From NCBI RefSeq assembly GCF_001659605.2, contig NC_035171.2, positions 9,157,873 to 9,221,872 on the forward strand: a DNA stretch of 64,000 nucleotides. The letters are read 5' to 3'. The DNA comes from Manihot esculenta (taxonomy: Eukaryota; Streptophyta; Magnoliopsida; Malpighiales; Euphorbiaceae). Shown piece by piece: positions 23,947 through 34,634 of the stretch. Below the pieces are notes generated by a model. That model did no database searches. It saw nothing but the letters and a program-made list of their open reading frames with translations, and had not been told where the DNA came from. Both the position numbers and the translations under genes were made by a program. Within the stretch, counting starts at the first letter, position 1, and each line of letters begins with the position of its first letter.

Positions 23947-24711
23947 ATGGATAACCCTAGTCTCCCCGATGTTGTTAACCTAGAGTCCATCATCACCTCG
24001 TCCAACATCAGAAGCTTCTTTTTCAGGGAATACCTGGATACCCCCCTTTTTCACATCCAGGCCCCTTACCAGAATGAGAGGATCGTTCTTCCCGATCCTC
24101 CCCCTCTGGTCTTATCGACCCTCAGAAGGACATCAGTTTGGTCTTCTTTGCTAAACAGAAGGAGTACAGTTTATCTTTTCCTTTCTCCCCCTTTTTCATC
24201 GAGATCTTCCGGTATTTCGAGATAACCCCTTGAATGCTTACTCCAAACTCGGTCTTGTTCATGTGTTCTTTCGAGTCAATCTGCCTGAGCTGGGGGTTCA
24301 CACCCACAGCGCGTCTGTTCGTCACCTTCTTCAGGCTAGTGAAAGCGAATCAAGGCTTTTACTATTTTGCCGCCCGAGGAGGGTTGTCCATTTTTACGGG
24401 TCATAAGGACTCGATAAAAGGCTAGATCGAGGGATTCGCAGTAGTCGAACTGAAGAAAGAGTCTGGGTTGTCCTGGGAGGTAGATCTCTCCTGGGAGGAC
24501 GTCCATCTAGGCTGCAACGACCTCCCCCAACTGAGTCTTACCGAGCAGGTCGGGTACATTCGACTAACTTCTGTTGAAAAAAAGTATGACGTCGAAAAGT
24601 GCATGTATGCGTCCAACCTTCGGGACATCAAGGACGCGGGTATCTTATTTCATTTAACTATTTCGTATTGTCTTTGTGATTTTTGTTGAGGGTTGTTCTA
24701 ACTTGCCCTGA
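23947..24711 (+). pseudogene. gypsy-type-transposon ORF (Transposase_28-like), first part
   Basis: ATG at 23947 begins MDNPSLPDVVNLES, as in the minus-strand copy at 18774. After a frameshift near 24110, the conserved region reads FFIEIFRYFEITP, a stop, then a segment containing SWGFTPTARLFVTFFRL and YYFAARGGLSIF. This matches my memory of the plant 'putative gypsy type transposon' domain. In-frame stops are TGA near 24230 and TAG near 24422. The coding text ends at RDIKDAG near 24643, where a GT donor-like site (GCGGGTATCTT) starts an apparent intron. The Athila-like element sits inside that intron and the ORF resumes after 44508. The function of the domain is unknown to me. Confidence 0.72.
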
Positions 24712-24716
24712 CTTTG

Positions 24717-26366
24717 TGATAGAGCCAAATTTAGACCCATTTTCCATATTAATATTTATGTTAATTTATACATTTTCTGCCTAATTTTGTGGTTTTGATC
24801 TTATTTTGCAGAAAATGGAGTAAAATGATAATTTGACAAAAATGGCCTTAAATCTGCCCAAAAGAAAGCAAAATTGCACAAGCATGGTTTGTCCAACTTG
24901 TTTGCCCAAACCAAAGTGAGGCTGAAATAAAGAGGAAAAGTGATAACTGACTGACCAGGCTGTTTGCCCAAGTCTGTTTGGGCAAACAGCGGAGCAAGGC
25001 AGAAACAAGCACGCCACCAGTAGGGAGACAGCCTGTCAAACCCGCGCTGTTTACCCGAACAACACTGGGCAAACAAGGACCAGGGACGCAGACAGCAGAG
25101 ATGACAGACAGCTTGCCCAGTCTGTTTGCCCACACAACTCGGGCAAACAGCACCAGCAACAGCAAGACAGCAAAACTGCCAAACTTGAGCACCAAGTCAA
25201 AAAGAGTCCTTTTGCACTCCAATCACGTGGAACAGCTCAGCAACACATAAATCCACCTCAGAAATCTCTCCTACATATTTGGAAAGCCAAAAATCAAAAA
25301 GACAAAAATACCCTCCAAGAATCCAAGTCCAAATAGGAAAAGGAGTCCCAACTCAACAAGGAAACCCTGGGGCAGCCTCTTCAGCTATAAAAAGGCATGC
25401 AAACCAGCATATCAAATATCCATCTTTCACATCTGAGGATCAATTCTCCTTCGGCAGAAGCACCACAGCAGCTGTGCCTCTTGCACCACAGCAGCTGTGC
25501 CTCTTGCGCCAGCCCTTTTTTCCTCCTTTTCCTTGTTTTTTTCTTTTCTTTTATGTTTGTTTCAGCCATGAGTGGCTGAAACCCTAATTTCTAGTTGAAG
25601 AATAAGGTGAAACTTTAGTTGTTTATGGATTGGGAGATCTGAACCTATATGTTCTTCTTTTATTTTTCAATATTTATGCAATTTTATGCTTAAAGTTATT
25701 ATTGCTTGTTGTTTTGATCAAATTGGCCACTTGATTCTTGATTGCAAGGTAATTATTGTTAGTTTGGATAATTTTCAGTCCGTAATTGCTGGAATTATTC
25801 AATCATAAGAACACTTGGTGTAAAAACTAAGGAAATTGCATAATCTAGCAATATCACCATACGTTTGGGTAGCTAGAATTAGGTCTCTCTATCTCTTAAC
25901 GCAATTGACAGTTGTTTGTTGCCTAAGACCCAAGGACGTTCCTTGACAACTTGTTGGTTAGTGATTAATTAGAGGACGTTCCCTAATTAATCTATGCTTA
26001 AGGAGGGATTTGGTTGGCGAGAAGCGTCTTCCACCTCCATAACTAATTTATTGAATCAAATAAAAGAATCTTTGTGTCAATGATCAATCCCAACAATTAA
26101 AGTGAATCCAATTCTTCAACTAGGCTTTTCTCATTATTGATTTCTCTTTACTTTATTATTTGCTTGCTTGCTTTCAATTTTAGTTTAACTCAACAATTTC
26201 AAAACTCCCTTTTTATTTTATTGTCTATTTATTTACTTGGTCTTGACAAGAAAAATAAGTAAGTATCAATTCCCTGTGGATACGATCCTTTTGCCACTAT
26301 CTACAGTTGTAAAATTGTTGAAAACCAAAAAGGTTATTTTTGACCGGCCTCGACAACTACGAGTCA
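24717..26366 (+). repeat. 5' LTR of Athila-like element
   Basis: 1,650 bp, TG...CA. It differs from the 3' LTR by scattered substitutions and small indels, for example a duplicated GCACCACAGCAGCTGTGCC unit near 25462-25500. The early part carries copies of the TGTTTGCCCA/TGGGCAAACA hairpin (for example 24961-24988). Confidence 0.95.
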
Positions 26367-26371
26367 AAAAT

Positions 26372-26390
26372 TGGCGCCGTTACCTGGGAA
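26372..26390 (+). promoter_or_regulatory. primer binding site, tRNA-Asp type
   Basis: TGGCGCCGTTACCTGGGAA begins five bases after the LTR. It matches the complement of the plant Asp tRNA 3' end over the first ten bases, with later mismatches, as seen in decayed Athila elements. Confidence 0.85.
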
Positions 26391-26417
26391 TTGATTTAAC
26401 TAATTTGTTTTTCTTTC

Positions 26418-27887
26418 ATGACCAAGTCTGGACGCAAGGAAATTCTACCTTACGATCCAGAAATTGAGCGCACATCAAGGCAACTAAAGAAGAGGAACCA
26501 AGCCTTAAAGCCATCCAACTCAACAGCTGCTGTCCAAACAGCACAATCACCTACTGCAGAAACAGCACAAAACACTTGTGTGTTTGCCCAAATAGCCGCA
26601 GAGATGGCTGAACTCAACATACAACCTGCTGCACATATCCAGAGGCCAGCATAACCTGCTGTACATGCTGAAATTCAACCTGAAAATCAAGCATTAAGAG
26701 CACCAATGCAAAGAGAAAGAACCATGAGAGAATTGGCAACACCTTTAGGTGATCATACACCACTTTGCATCACTTATCCTCCTCTGACAGTTCCCTTTGA
26801 ACTAAAAACAGGTTTGATTCATCTTCTCCCTAAATTTAGAGGTTTGCAAAATGAAAATCCACACAAGCACTTGAAAGAATTCAATATTGTCTGTTCATCT
26901 ATAAGACCTTAAGGTATCTCTAAAGATCATGTTAAGTTAAGAGCTTTTCCTTTTTCATTAGATGACTTTGCTAAGGATTGATTATTTTATTTGCCACCTG
27001 GATCTATAACTTCTTGGGATGATATGGTCCAAACCTTTTTGAACAAATACTTCCCAACATCTAAGTCAATTGGCATAATAAGAGAAATCACTAGCATAAG
27101 ACAAAAACCAACAGAGGATTTATATGACTATTGGGAAAGGTTTGAAAGACTGTGTACAGGTTGTCCACAACACGATATGTCAGATATGTCCCTCATACAA
27201 TTCTTCTATGGAGGATTACTCTCATCGGAAAGAAGATTCATAGATGTAGCTTGTGGTGGATCCATTGCAGACAAGACACCTAGGGAGATGCGAGAGTTGA
27301 TCTCTACATTTGCAGCCTCATCTAGACAATATGGAGAAGAAAAGCAACTACAAAGAGGAGTCCATGAGGTAAGCTCTCCTACTGTTTTCGAACTAACAGC
27401 TGTTATGAAAGATTTTGCCATAGGACTAGTTCAACAGATGCAAGCAACCCAGCCACCTAGGCCATGTGGTATCTGTTCTTATGTGGGACACTCAACTGAT
27501 CAATGTCCTACACTGCAAGAAGACAACCATCAAGTTAATGCCATTAGAGGGTACAACAACCAGCCTAGACATGATCCATATTCTAACTCTTACAATCCAG
27601 GTTGGAGAGACCACCCCAATTTCAGCTATGGAAGGGCTAACAACAATCAGAACTACCAAAATTTTCAAAGAAATCAAGCCCAACCAGCACCTCAGAATTC
27701 CATCCAGAACCTTGAAAAGATGATGGAAACAATGGTAAATGCCATGCAAGGCATGCAATAGGAGATAGGACAACTGACCACATCCATAAGCAGATCTGAA
27801 TCCCGAGGTAAGCTCCCTTCTCAAACCGAGGCAAATCCCAAACAAAATGTAAGTGCCATAATGTTGAGAAGTGGAAAAGAACTGTAA
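26418..27887 (+). pseudogene. Athila-like gag, multiple stops
   Basis: One frame from MTKSGRKEILPYDPEIE to MLRSGKEL, interrupted by stops near 26652, 26910, 26979, 27759 and 27885. The gag domain is clear in the 26991-27761 segment: SWDDMVQTFLNKYFP, then LYDYWERFERLC, FFYGGLLSSERRFIDVACGG and KTPREMRELI. It continues with a Cys/His stretch, CGICSYVGHSTDQCP, that resembles a CX2C...HX4C knuckle, and a Gln/Asn-rich tail. Several stops are single-base changes in otherwise good sequence, so decay is moderate. Confidence 0.88.
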
Positions 27888-27959
27888 GAAGTCAAGGCCG
27901 ATGATAGTGGTTCAGAATTGCAAAGACATCTAGCTAAAGAAAAACTACCAGAAATTGAG

Positions 27960-29240
27960 ACAGACTGCTGTTTGCCCAAACAGACTGGGCAAACAAGCAG
28001 ACAGCATGAGGGCAGAGACCGTTTGCCCAAACAGACTAGGCAAACAACACCAGCATACCAGCAGCAGAATACGCAATAGCAGCCAATCCAAAAAGGTTTG
28101 AAAAATCACAAAAAAAAAAAGAAGAAAGAGAGATCCTTGAAACCTTTAGGAAGGTGGAGATTAACATACCCTTGCTTGATGCGGTTAAATAAATACCAAG
28201 GTATGCAAAATTCTTAAAAGAATTATGCACCAACCAAAGGAAGCTTGCTGAGAAGGAAAAGGTAAGTGTGGGGGAGGTAGTTACTGCTGTCATCAAGAGA
28301 AAATTACCAGCCAAGTGCAAAGATCGAGAAATGTTTGCCGTTTCTTGCAAAATTGGCAAAATTGGCATAAAGAAGGCCATGTGTGACCTAGGTGCATCAA
28401 TTAATGTTATGCCTCTTTCTATCTATAACTCTTTGAATGCAGGTGCACTAAAGGACACTAGAGTGGTTATTCAATTGGCTGATAGATCTGTGGTATACCC
28501 TAAAGGCGTTCTTGAAGATGTTCTTATCCAAGTAGATCAACTTGTCTTCCCAGCAGATTTCTATGTGATTGACATGGAGGAAGACAATAGCAACACCACC
28601 TCTGACATATTGCTTGGACGACCCTTCTTGAGCACGGCCAGAACTAAAATTGATGTGCACGATGGCACATTAACCATGGAATTTGAAGGGGAAGTAATAA
28701 AATTCAATGTTTATGATGCTATGAAATATCCCCATGACATGCCCCCCGTTTATGGTTTAGACATCATAGATTGCTTGAGTCAAGAAATTTTTGATATGGA
28801 TCAAAATAATATGCTAACCAATGATTTTTGTAGGGAGGACAGCCAAGAAGATGAAAGAAGCCAAGAAGAGCTTAAACGGTCAGCAATGGGCTGCTACATG
28901 CAGAAGACAAACTGCTGTTTGTCCAAATAGACTGGGCAAACAAGCAGACAGGAGGCAGAACAGGCAGACTACTGTCTGCCCAAATAGCCAGCAAAGGCAT
29001 ACCAGGCAAGCCTCTGTTTGCCCAAACAGTTTCAGCAGCCAACTAAGACAGAATACAGACTGCCCAAGTCAATCCAGCAAGAAGAACTCAGTTTGTCCAC
29101 ACCAGTTGCCCAAACAACTTCGACAGAACACTGTTCACCTAAAAAACCAGCAGAAAAACATCAAGCAGATTACTGTTTGCCCAAACAATATGAAAGGGGA
29201 GAATCCAGCGCAACCAGAATATTGGCACAAGTAAGTTGCT
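27960..29240 (+). pseudogene. Athila-like protease region with hairpin-repeat linkers
   Basis: The protease segment 28268-28930 has KKAMCDLGASINVMP (active-site D-L-G-A) and DILLGRPFLSTA, typical of Athila/Tat proteases. It is preceded (27960-28060) and followed (28910-29240) by linkers made largely of the TGTTTGCCCA...TGGGCAAACA motif. These are translated in one frame as CLPKQTGQ and in another as VCPNRLGKQ. Stops and frame changes lie between gag and protease and after 28930. Confidence 0.85.
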
Positions 29241-29269
29241 GTTTGACCAAACCACCAGCAGAGGAGAAG

Positions 29270-29809
29270 AAGGCAGAAACTTGTTTGCCCGAACAGCTAC
29301 CAGCAGACCAGAAAAGTGCAGAACCAGATTTGAAACCCCTTCCTGGACACTTGAAATACATGTACCTTGGAGCTGAAAAGACACATCCAGTAATAGTGTC
29401 AAATCAATTGAGTCCACATAAAGAAGAGAGCCTTCTACAAGTACTTAGAAAGCATAAAGGAGCCATTGGATGGACCATAGATGACATAAAAGGCATTTCG
29501 CCCGCCACATGTATGCATAGGATACACATGGAAGAAGATTGCAAGCCTGTCCGAGATGCTCAACGGAGACTGAACCCCCCCATGATGGAGGTGGTGAAAA
29601 AGGAGATAATCAAGCTTCTTGATCCAGGAATCATCTACCCAATCTCTGATAGCAAATAGGTGAGTCCTGTACATATAGTCCCGAAGAAAACTAGGATCAC
29701 CATTGTTCCAAACTCCGAGGGAGAACTCGTCCCAACTCGTGTTCAGAATGGGTGGAGAGTATGCATGGACTATAGGAAGCTAAATGCAGCAACAAGGAAA
29801 GATCACTTC
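29270..29809 (+). pseudogene. Athila-like reverse transcriptase, N-terminal part
   Basis: Reads LPGHLKYMYLG, HKGAIGWTIDDIKGISP, a stop at 29657-29659 where the family has Trp, then VSPVHIVPKK and NGWRVCMDYRKLNAATRKDHF. It is cut at 29809 by the family-B insertion and resumes with PLPFIDQMLERL after 37210. Confidence 0.92.
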
Positions 29810-32326
29810 TGTAACGACCCGGAAACCGGTACCCCTCCGTAACGGCCCGAACCGCTACCGGCACTAGGATCCAGATCGGCTTAAGGCCGCCGGGACCCGT
29901 AGCAAGCCAAACATACATCCTATCACCTGGTCAAATCCCATACATGATCAAAACTGCAACATAAAAACTGAAACATATGATGTAAATATCGAGCTTGACC
30001 AGTATGCAACATAACTGAAAACATAAAGAACCCCCTACTAGAGCCCTCATCAAAACTCTAGCTGGGTCAACATAATATACATCAAGCCGGAGTCACATCC
30101 AAAGAACTAGAACCTAACCTGCGCATGCATCAAACCACAAACATAAGACCTCCACTAGGGTCCTCATCAAACTCTAGCGTGGTAAACAATACATGCCACA
30201 AGTTTAGTTCAAGCACAACCCAACATTACCATAACATACATCATGTACTAAAAAGGGACTAACCAAGTCTTGGGGCCAAGCACAGAACTAATCCATAAAC
30301 ATAACTCTACTTTACGTTACATTACATTCATTATCTTACAATCCATTATCTCAATTTACATTACATGTCTACACAACTCTATTCTATTACATAAGCACAA
30401 CCTTAACTCTTGAGACTTCCGGCCTACCTCTGACCTGCAAAACTGGGGTTAGGGGAGAGGGGTGAGCTAAAAAGCCCAGTGAGTAGAAACAGAAAAAACA
30501 GTTCATTAATTACATGCTTTTATGAAATGCGTCACAGCATAAACATTTCACAAAACGGATTGGACATGACCACCAAAACTCCCTCTGACTGTAACATAAC
30601 ATGGTGCCCGGCCCTTCGGGCTCCTCAGGACTTCATTATGCCCGGCCCTTCGGGCTCCTCAGGACTTCATTATGCCTGGCCCTCAAGGGGCTCCTCAGGA
30701 CTTCATTAACATAACATAACTAGGGCTATTGGGGTCGCCTTGGTCCATCCACATCAACAGTAAATAATGCAATGCGTCATATTCGTGTAACTAGTGCAAT
30801 CAACCTATTACATATAAACATGATGCATGAACATGCTTTAGGCATTTGATTTCATAAAATAAAAGATTAAGTTTAGTTCTACTCACCTCTGGCAGACGCT
30901 GGACTGACTCTGCAACTGCTAACACTGATGGCCTCCTCGGTCCCTCGGGTCCAATCCTACACAGGTGGACTCGAATGAGGTGCCAAACACACTCCAAACA
31001 ACTCATAAACAACTCCCCAAAAACCCCTTAAAACATCACCAAAACATGTATAGAAAACAACCTTGAAAAGGCTGGACAGGGCACTTTCGGCGGCACCTTC
31101 GGCGGCCGAAAGTCCCTCTCCAGAGACGAAAGTCAGGCACTTTCGGCGGCCGAACCCTTCCTTCGGCGGCCGAAAGTCTGCTTTCAAGCCAAAACTCACC
31201 TTTCGGGGGCAAGGTTAGGCGGCCAAACCATGCATCCATAGGCAGGTTCGGCGGCCGAAACTACCTTCGGCGGCCGAAATTGAGTTTATCTAGAACTCAG
31301 CCTCATGCATACAAGCCTCCCAAACCTTCCAAACACCCCAAAACAAGTACCCAACCTCTCAAAAACATGCATAAACCCTTAACCATGCACAAAGGAGCTT
31401 AAACAAGCTTAAACTCCAACAAAGAACATCATAAAGCATACATAAAGATCTTATGACCCACATAAGCCAAAACCATCAAAACTAGCTTAAACTTCACTTG
31501 CTCTTTCCCAATCATGCATACACTCTCCCACATGCATAAACTAGCTTAAACCTTCAACATAACTTCACATAAACATACATAAATAAGCATAAGCATACAT
31601 TGGGCATAAAACCCACATAAACCTAAACATGCATATCTACCCATACTCAACCATTAAAACCTCTTAAAACTTCATTAAAACATAAAGGAAAGCAAAGATC
31701 TACACTTACCTCTTGGAGCTCGAGGGTTGGTGTGATCCCTAACTTGGAGATGGGAGGAAACTACTCCTTGGGTCTCCAAGCTCCCAAAACTTAGATCTAA
31801 GCTTGAAAACTCTTCAAAGCAACCAAGAAACTCATAAAGGCATGAAGGAAGTGAAGAAAAACATGAAAATGGCCAAGGGAGGACAAAAACTCACCTGAGC
31901 TCGAGAATGGGGAGAAAACTCGCCCATTTCCGATCTGAGGGCTCTTTATAGGTGGCCTGGTCAAAGACCTTCGGCAGCCTAACGTGCCCCCTAAACTCAT
32001 GCATGTTCGGCGGCCGAACTTGAGGTTCGGCGGCCTAACCTTGGCTCATTAAAACAAGACTTTCGGAGGCCAAAAGTGCTCCCAAAACCTTCCCATGTTC
32101 GGCGGCCGAACTTCACTTTCGGCGGCCGACCTTGGCAAACGCCTCCTTAGTCTTTTCTTTTCAAAACTCAATTCTTTTTCATTTAAAACCATGAAATCAG
32201 TAAAAACATTTTAGAAAACACATTTTACCCTTCTAGAAGCCTCTGGCATCTTCAGAATTCCCGATTTCAACGGAGATTCCGCCGGAAGATAGGGATTCCG
32301 ATGCCGGAATCTAGCCGGGCATTACA
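29810..32326 (-). repeat. 3' LTR of nested family B element
   Basis: 2,517 bp. It contains three tandem units of a CCCGGCCCTTCGGGCTCCTC motif (about 30606-30708) and palindromes TTCGGCGGCCGAA clustered at 31090-31280 and 32000-32130. Confidence 0.93.
30606..30708. repeat. three-copy tandem repeat in family B LTR
   Basis: Units of about 34 bp, each with GCCCGGCCCTTCGGGCTCCTC (third unit diverged) then AGGACTTCATTA. Same in the partner LTR at about 35436-35539; two diverged copies in the solo LTR near 39180-39262. Confidence 0.85.
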
Positions 32327-32364
32327 TTCTTTTCCCCCTTTAAAAACATTCGTCCCCGAATGTT
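32327..32364 (-). promoter_or_regulatory. polypurine tract and hairpin, family B
   Basis: The minus strand has AACATTCG/CGAATGTT arms (32345-32364, loop of four) and then AAAGGGGGAAAAGAA against the LTR. Confidence 0.82.
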
Positions 32365-32449
32365 CCACAAACAAACAGGCATTCACAAATCATAACATCC
32401 ATCATACATGAACATGCAAGCAAATAAGCAAGCAAAACCTAAAACCTCT

Positions 32450-33433
32450 CTCTAAAGAGAGACACAGGTACTGCTGGAGTATGAACTCCCGGGTCTCTCA
32501 GGCACACTTTTCGATAAGAAACACCTTAGCAATACCCAACCTTCTCCTGAACTCCACTGGCTTCCACTGCGCTTTTCTGATCCTTTCCCTTTTTCTCTTC
32601 TTCTCTACTGAACTGACTTCTTCTCAATGCTAACCCAAAACTAACTCTAACTCTCACAGGTAGTACCCGGATTTCAGATCTATCTTGGAAAACAAACAGC
32701 CCTGCTAGCTGTCCCAAGAGGTCATCCATCCTGCATGGGAATACCTGCCCTTGGTAGTGACCTTGGTCAACTGCTTACAGTCGTTACAAAGTCTCAAGGA
32801 TCTATCCTTCTTTTTCCACAACCACACTGGAGCAATCCAGGGTGAGGTACTAGGTCGGATAAAACCCTTGTCTACCAAGTCTCGCCCCTACTCTGACTAC
32901 TACCTCTCTGCAGGCGCCATCCTGTAGGGGAGAATAGAAATGGTTCTGGATCCAGACACCACTCCTATGCTCAACTCCATTTCCCTAACAGATGGTGAAC
33001 CTGACAACTCGCTGGGAAGACATCTAAAACTTTCTCTAACAACAGGTACTGAGGCTGGTTCCCCGACCCGACTACTAAACTCTCAAACAAGAGCTAGAAC
33101 CCTCTGACAACCCCTCCTATGCACCCTACGAACCTGACAGGCTGACATCAAACCTCTAGGCATCCCTACTGTGTTCCCTCAGAAGACCACCTCTGACCCA
33201 TCCTGTCCTCTGAACCTGACTACCTTGTCTCTGCAGACCAAGATAGCACCACGAGCAGAAAAACCCAGTCCAACCCTAAACTGACGTCCAGACAGTCAAG
33301 TCTAGGACTTCAGAGTCGGGTGGAAGGCATCTACCCTCAACTGTCACAGAACTGAACCGGCAGACTGACTCTGCTATAGATGGATCACACTCGGGTCCAC
33401 TGACCCAAAGAGAACACTCTAGCCCAGAAGCTA
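32450..33433 (-). pseudogene. family B pol remnants
   Basis: A scrap of the pol C-terminus (about 32460-32510) is joined to a scrap of the integrase tail (32520-32560), then to RT sequence (32655-32990) and protease-RT linker (33000-33430). All match family A/C pol in order, but with large deletions, frameshifts and stops. No catalytic domain is complete. Confidence 0.8.
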
Positions 33434-34306
33434 TCAACTCAACCTCTCGACGGCTCCTAGAGCAACTAAAGAAAGAGAAACTCCAGGGTTCACAAAAACA
33501 TACACATCAGAACATTCAAAAGTGAGCGTACCTGACACCACCATATTCGATGTGTCTGCCTCCTGCTGAGCTTGGGTGAAGATCCGAGCTAGAGCTGACG
33601 GACCTTCTCCACGGGAACCTTCAGAAGAAAAGGCTGACCCTCTTCCTCTGCCTCGACCACTAACCTGAACCATGGCTGGAGCTGCCGGCTGAGCCGCTCT
33701 ACCTAAAGATGCCCGCTGAGACTGTGCCAACCAGGGCGCAATGGGACACTCACGTACTATGTGCCCTTCCTGACCGCATCTAAAACATAGATTAGTCCCA
33801 ATCAGACAGACTCCCTTGTGCGGCCTTCCGCACCTCAAGCATCTTGAACTGCCTGAGCCAGAGCTCGAACCACCACCGAATCCCAGACTAGCCTTCAAAT
33901 TTTTCCAAAACTTCTTCTTCTTCCCCCTCAGGGTTCTGCCCCACTTCTTGCTTTTCGTGGAGGCTGTACTCAGAGTGGAGGGATCAATCCCTCCTGAACT
34001 TGAAATTCTGGAATCCTGAGTCTGAGCATCCTCCTGAGAATCTCCCATACCTTCTTCTGGCACTCTGATTCCCAAACTGACATCCCTTCTCTGAACCTCC
34101 ATCTCTACTTCCCTCATACTAGCTGACATCCTTCTTGGAGCCATTCCTTCTCTGCTTGCATCAAAAGACCTTCCAGGGTCCCTTGATGTTCCCCATCTGC
34201 TGACTCCCCACGACTGCGCTCTTGGCAGAGTAGGGGGAAAGGTGTCCATACCTTCCCTCTCAGATGGAACTCCAGTCGATTCCACAGATCGACGAGCACC
34301 TCGCAT
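33434..34306 (-). pseudogene. family B truncated gag with zinc knuckles
   Basis: An open frame starting MRGARRSVESTG (34306), aligned to family-C gag. The whole retrotransposon gag domain is removed in frame: the text goes from the acidic N-terminus directly to SKKWGRTLRGKKKKFWKN. Both knuckles remain ([12 protein letters not shown] and [14 protein letters not shown]), as does the RGRGRG tail. The protease site reads NPGVS instead of DPGAS, so the catalytic Asp is lost, and the frame stops soon after. About 290 residues. A nucleic-acid-binding remnant, if expressed. Confidence 0.83.
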
Positions 34307-34619
34307 TCTGGCTCCTCTGAAGAACAACACACAAGCAAACAAACAATCATGAGCATCATACGGTTCATATGAAAACACATGAACCTGCAACATACATAGC
34401 ATACATAGCATAACATACATAACATTAATGCACATGCATAAAATCATGGCATTCTACATCATCATCATACAAGACAGGACTCTACATCCTATCCTAGTGG
34501 ACATGATTTTGCCTATTGTGCTTGCCCTTCTATGACCTCTAAACCAACCTCTTTCCGATGTGGGATATCTCTAATCCTTGAGCATCTTTGCTCAACACAC
34601 CGTACTGATGAGGCCCAAA

Positions 34620-34631
34620 GCTCTGATACCA
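34620..34631 (-). promoter_or_regulatory. primer binding site (tRNA-iMet), family B
   Basis: The minus strand reads TGGTATCAGAGC three bases inside the 5' LTR. Confidence 0.92.
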
Positions 34632-34634
34632 CTC

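Noticed and set aside
24848..25222. 124-codon Cys/Leu-rich frame in the Athila LTR, also at 43007-43381
   Set aside because: An LTR position, made mostly of the hairpin motif read on the opposite strand. Not a gene.
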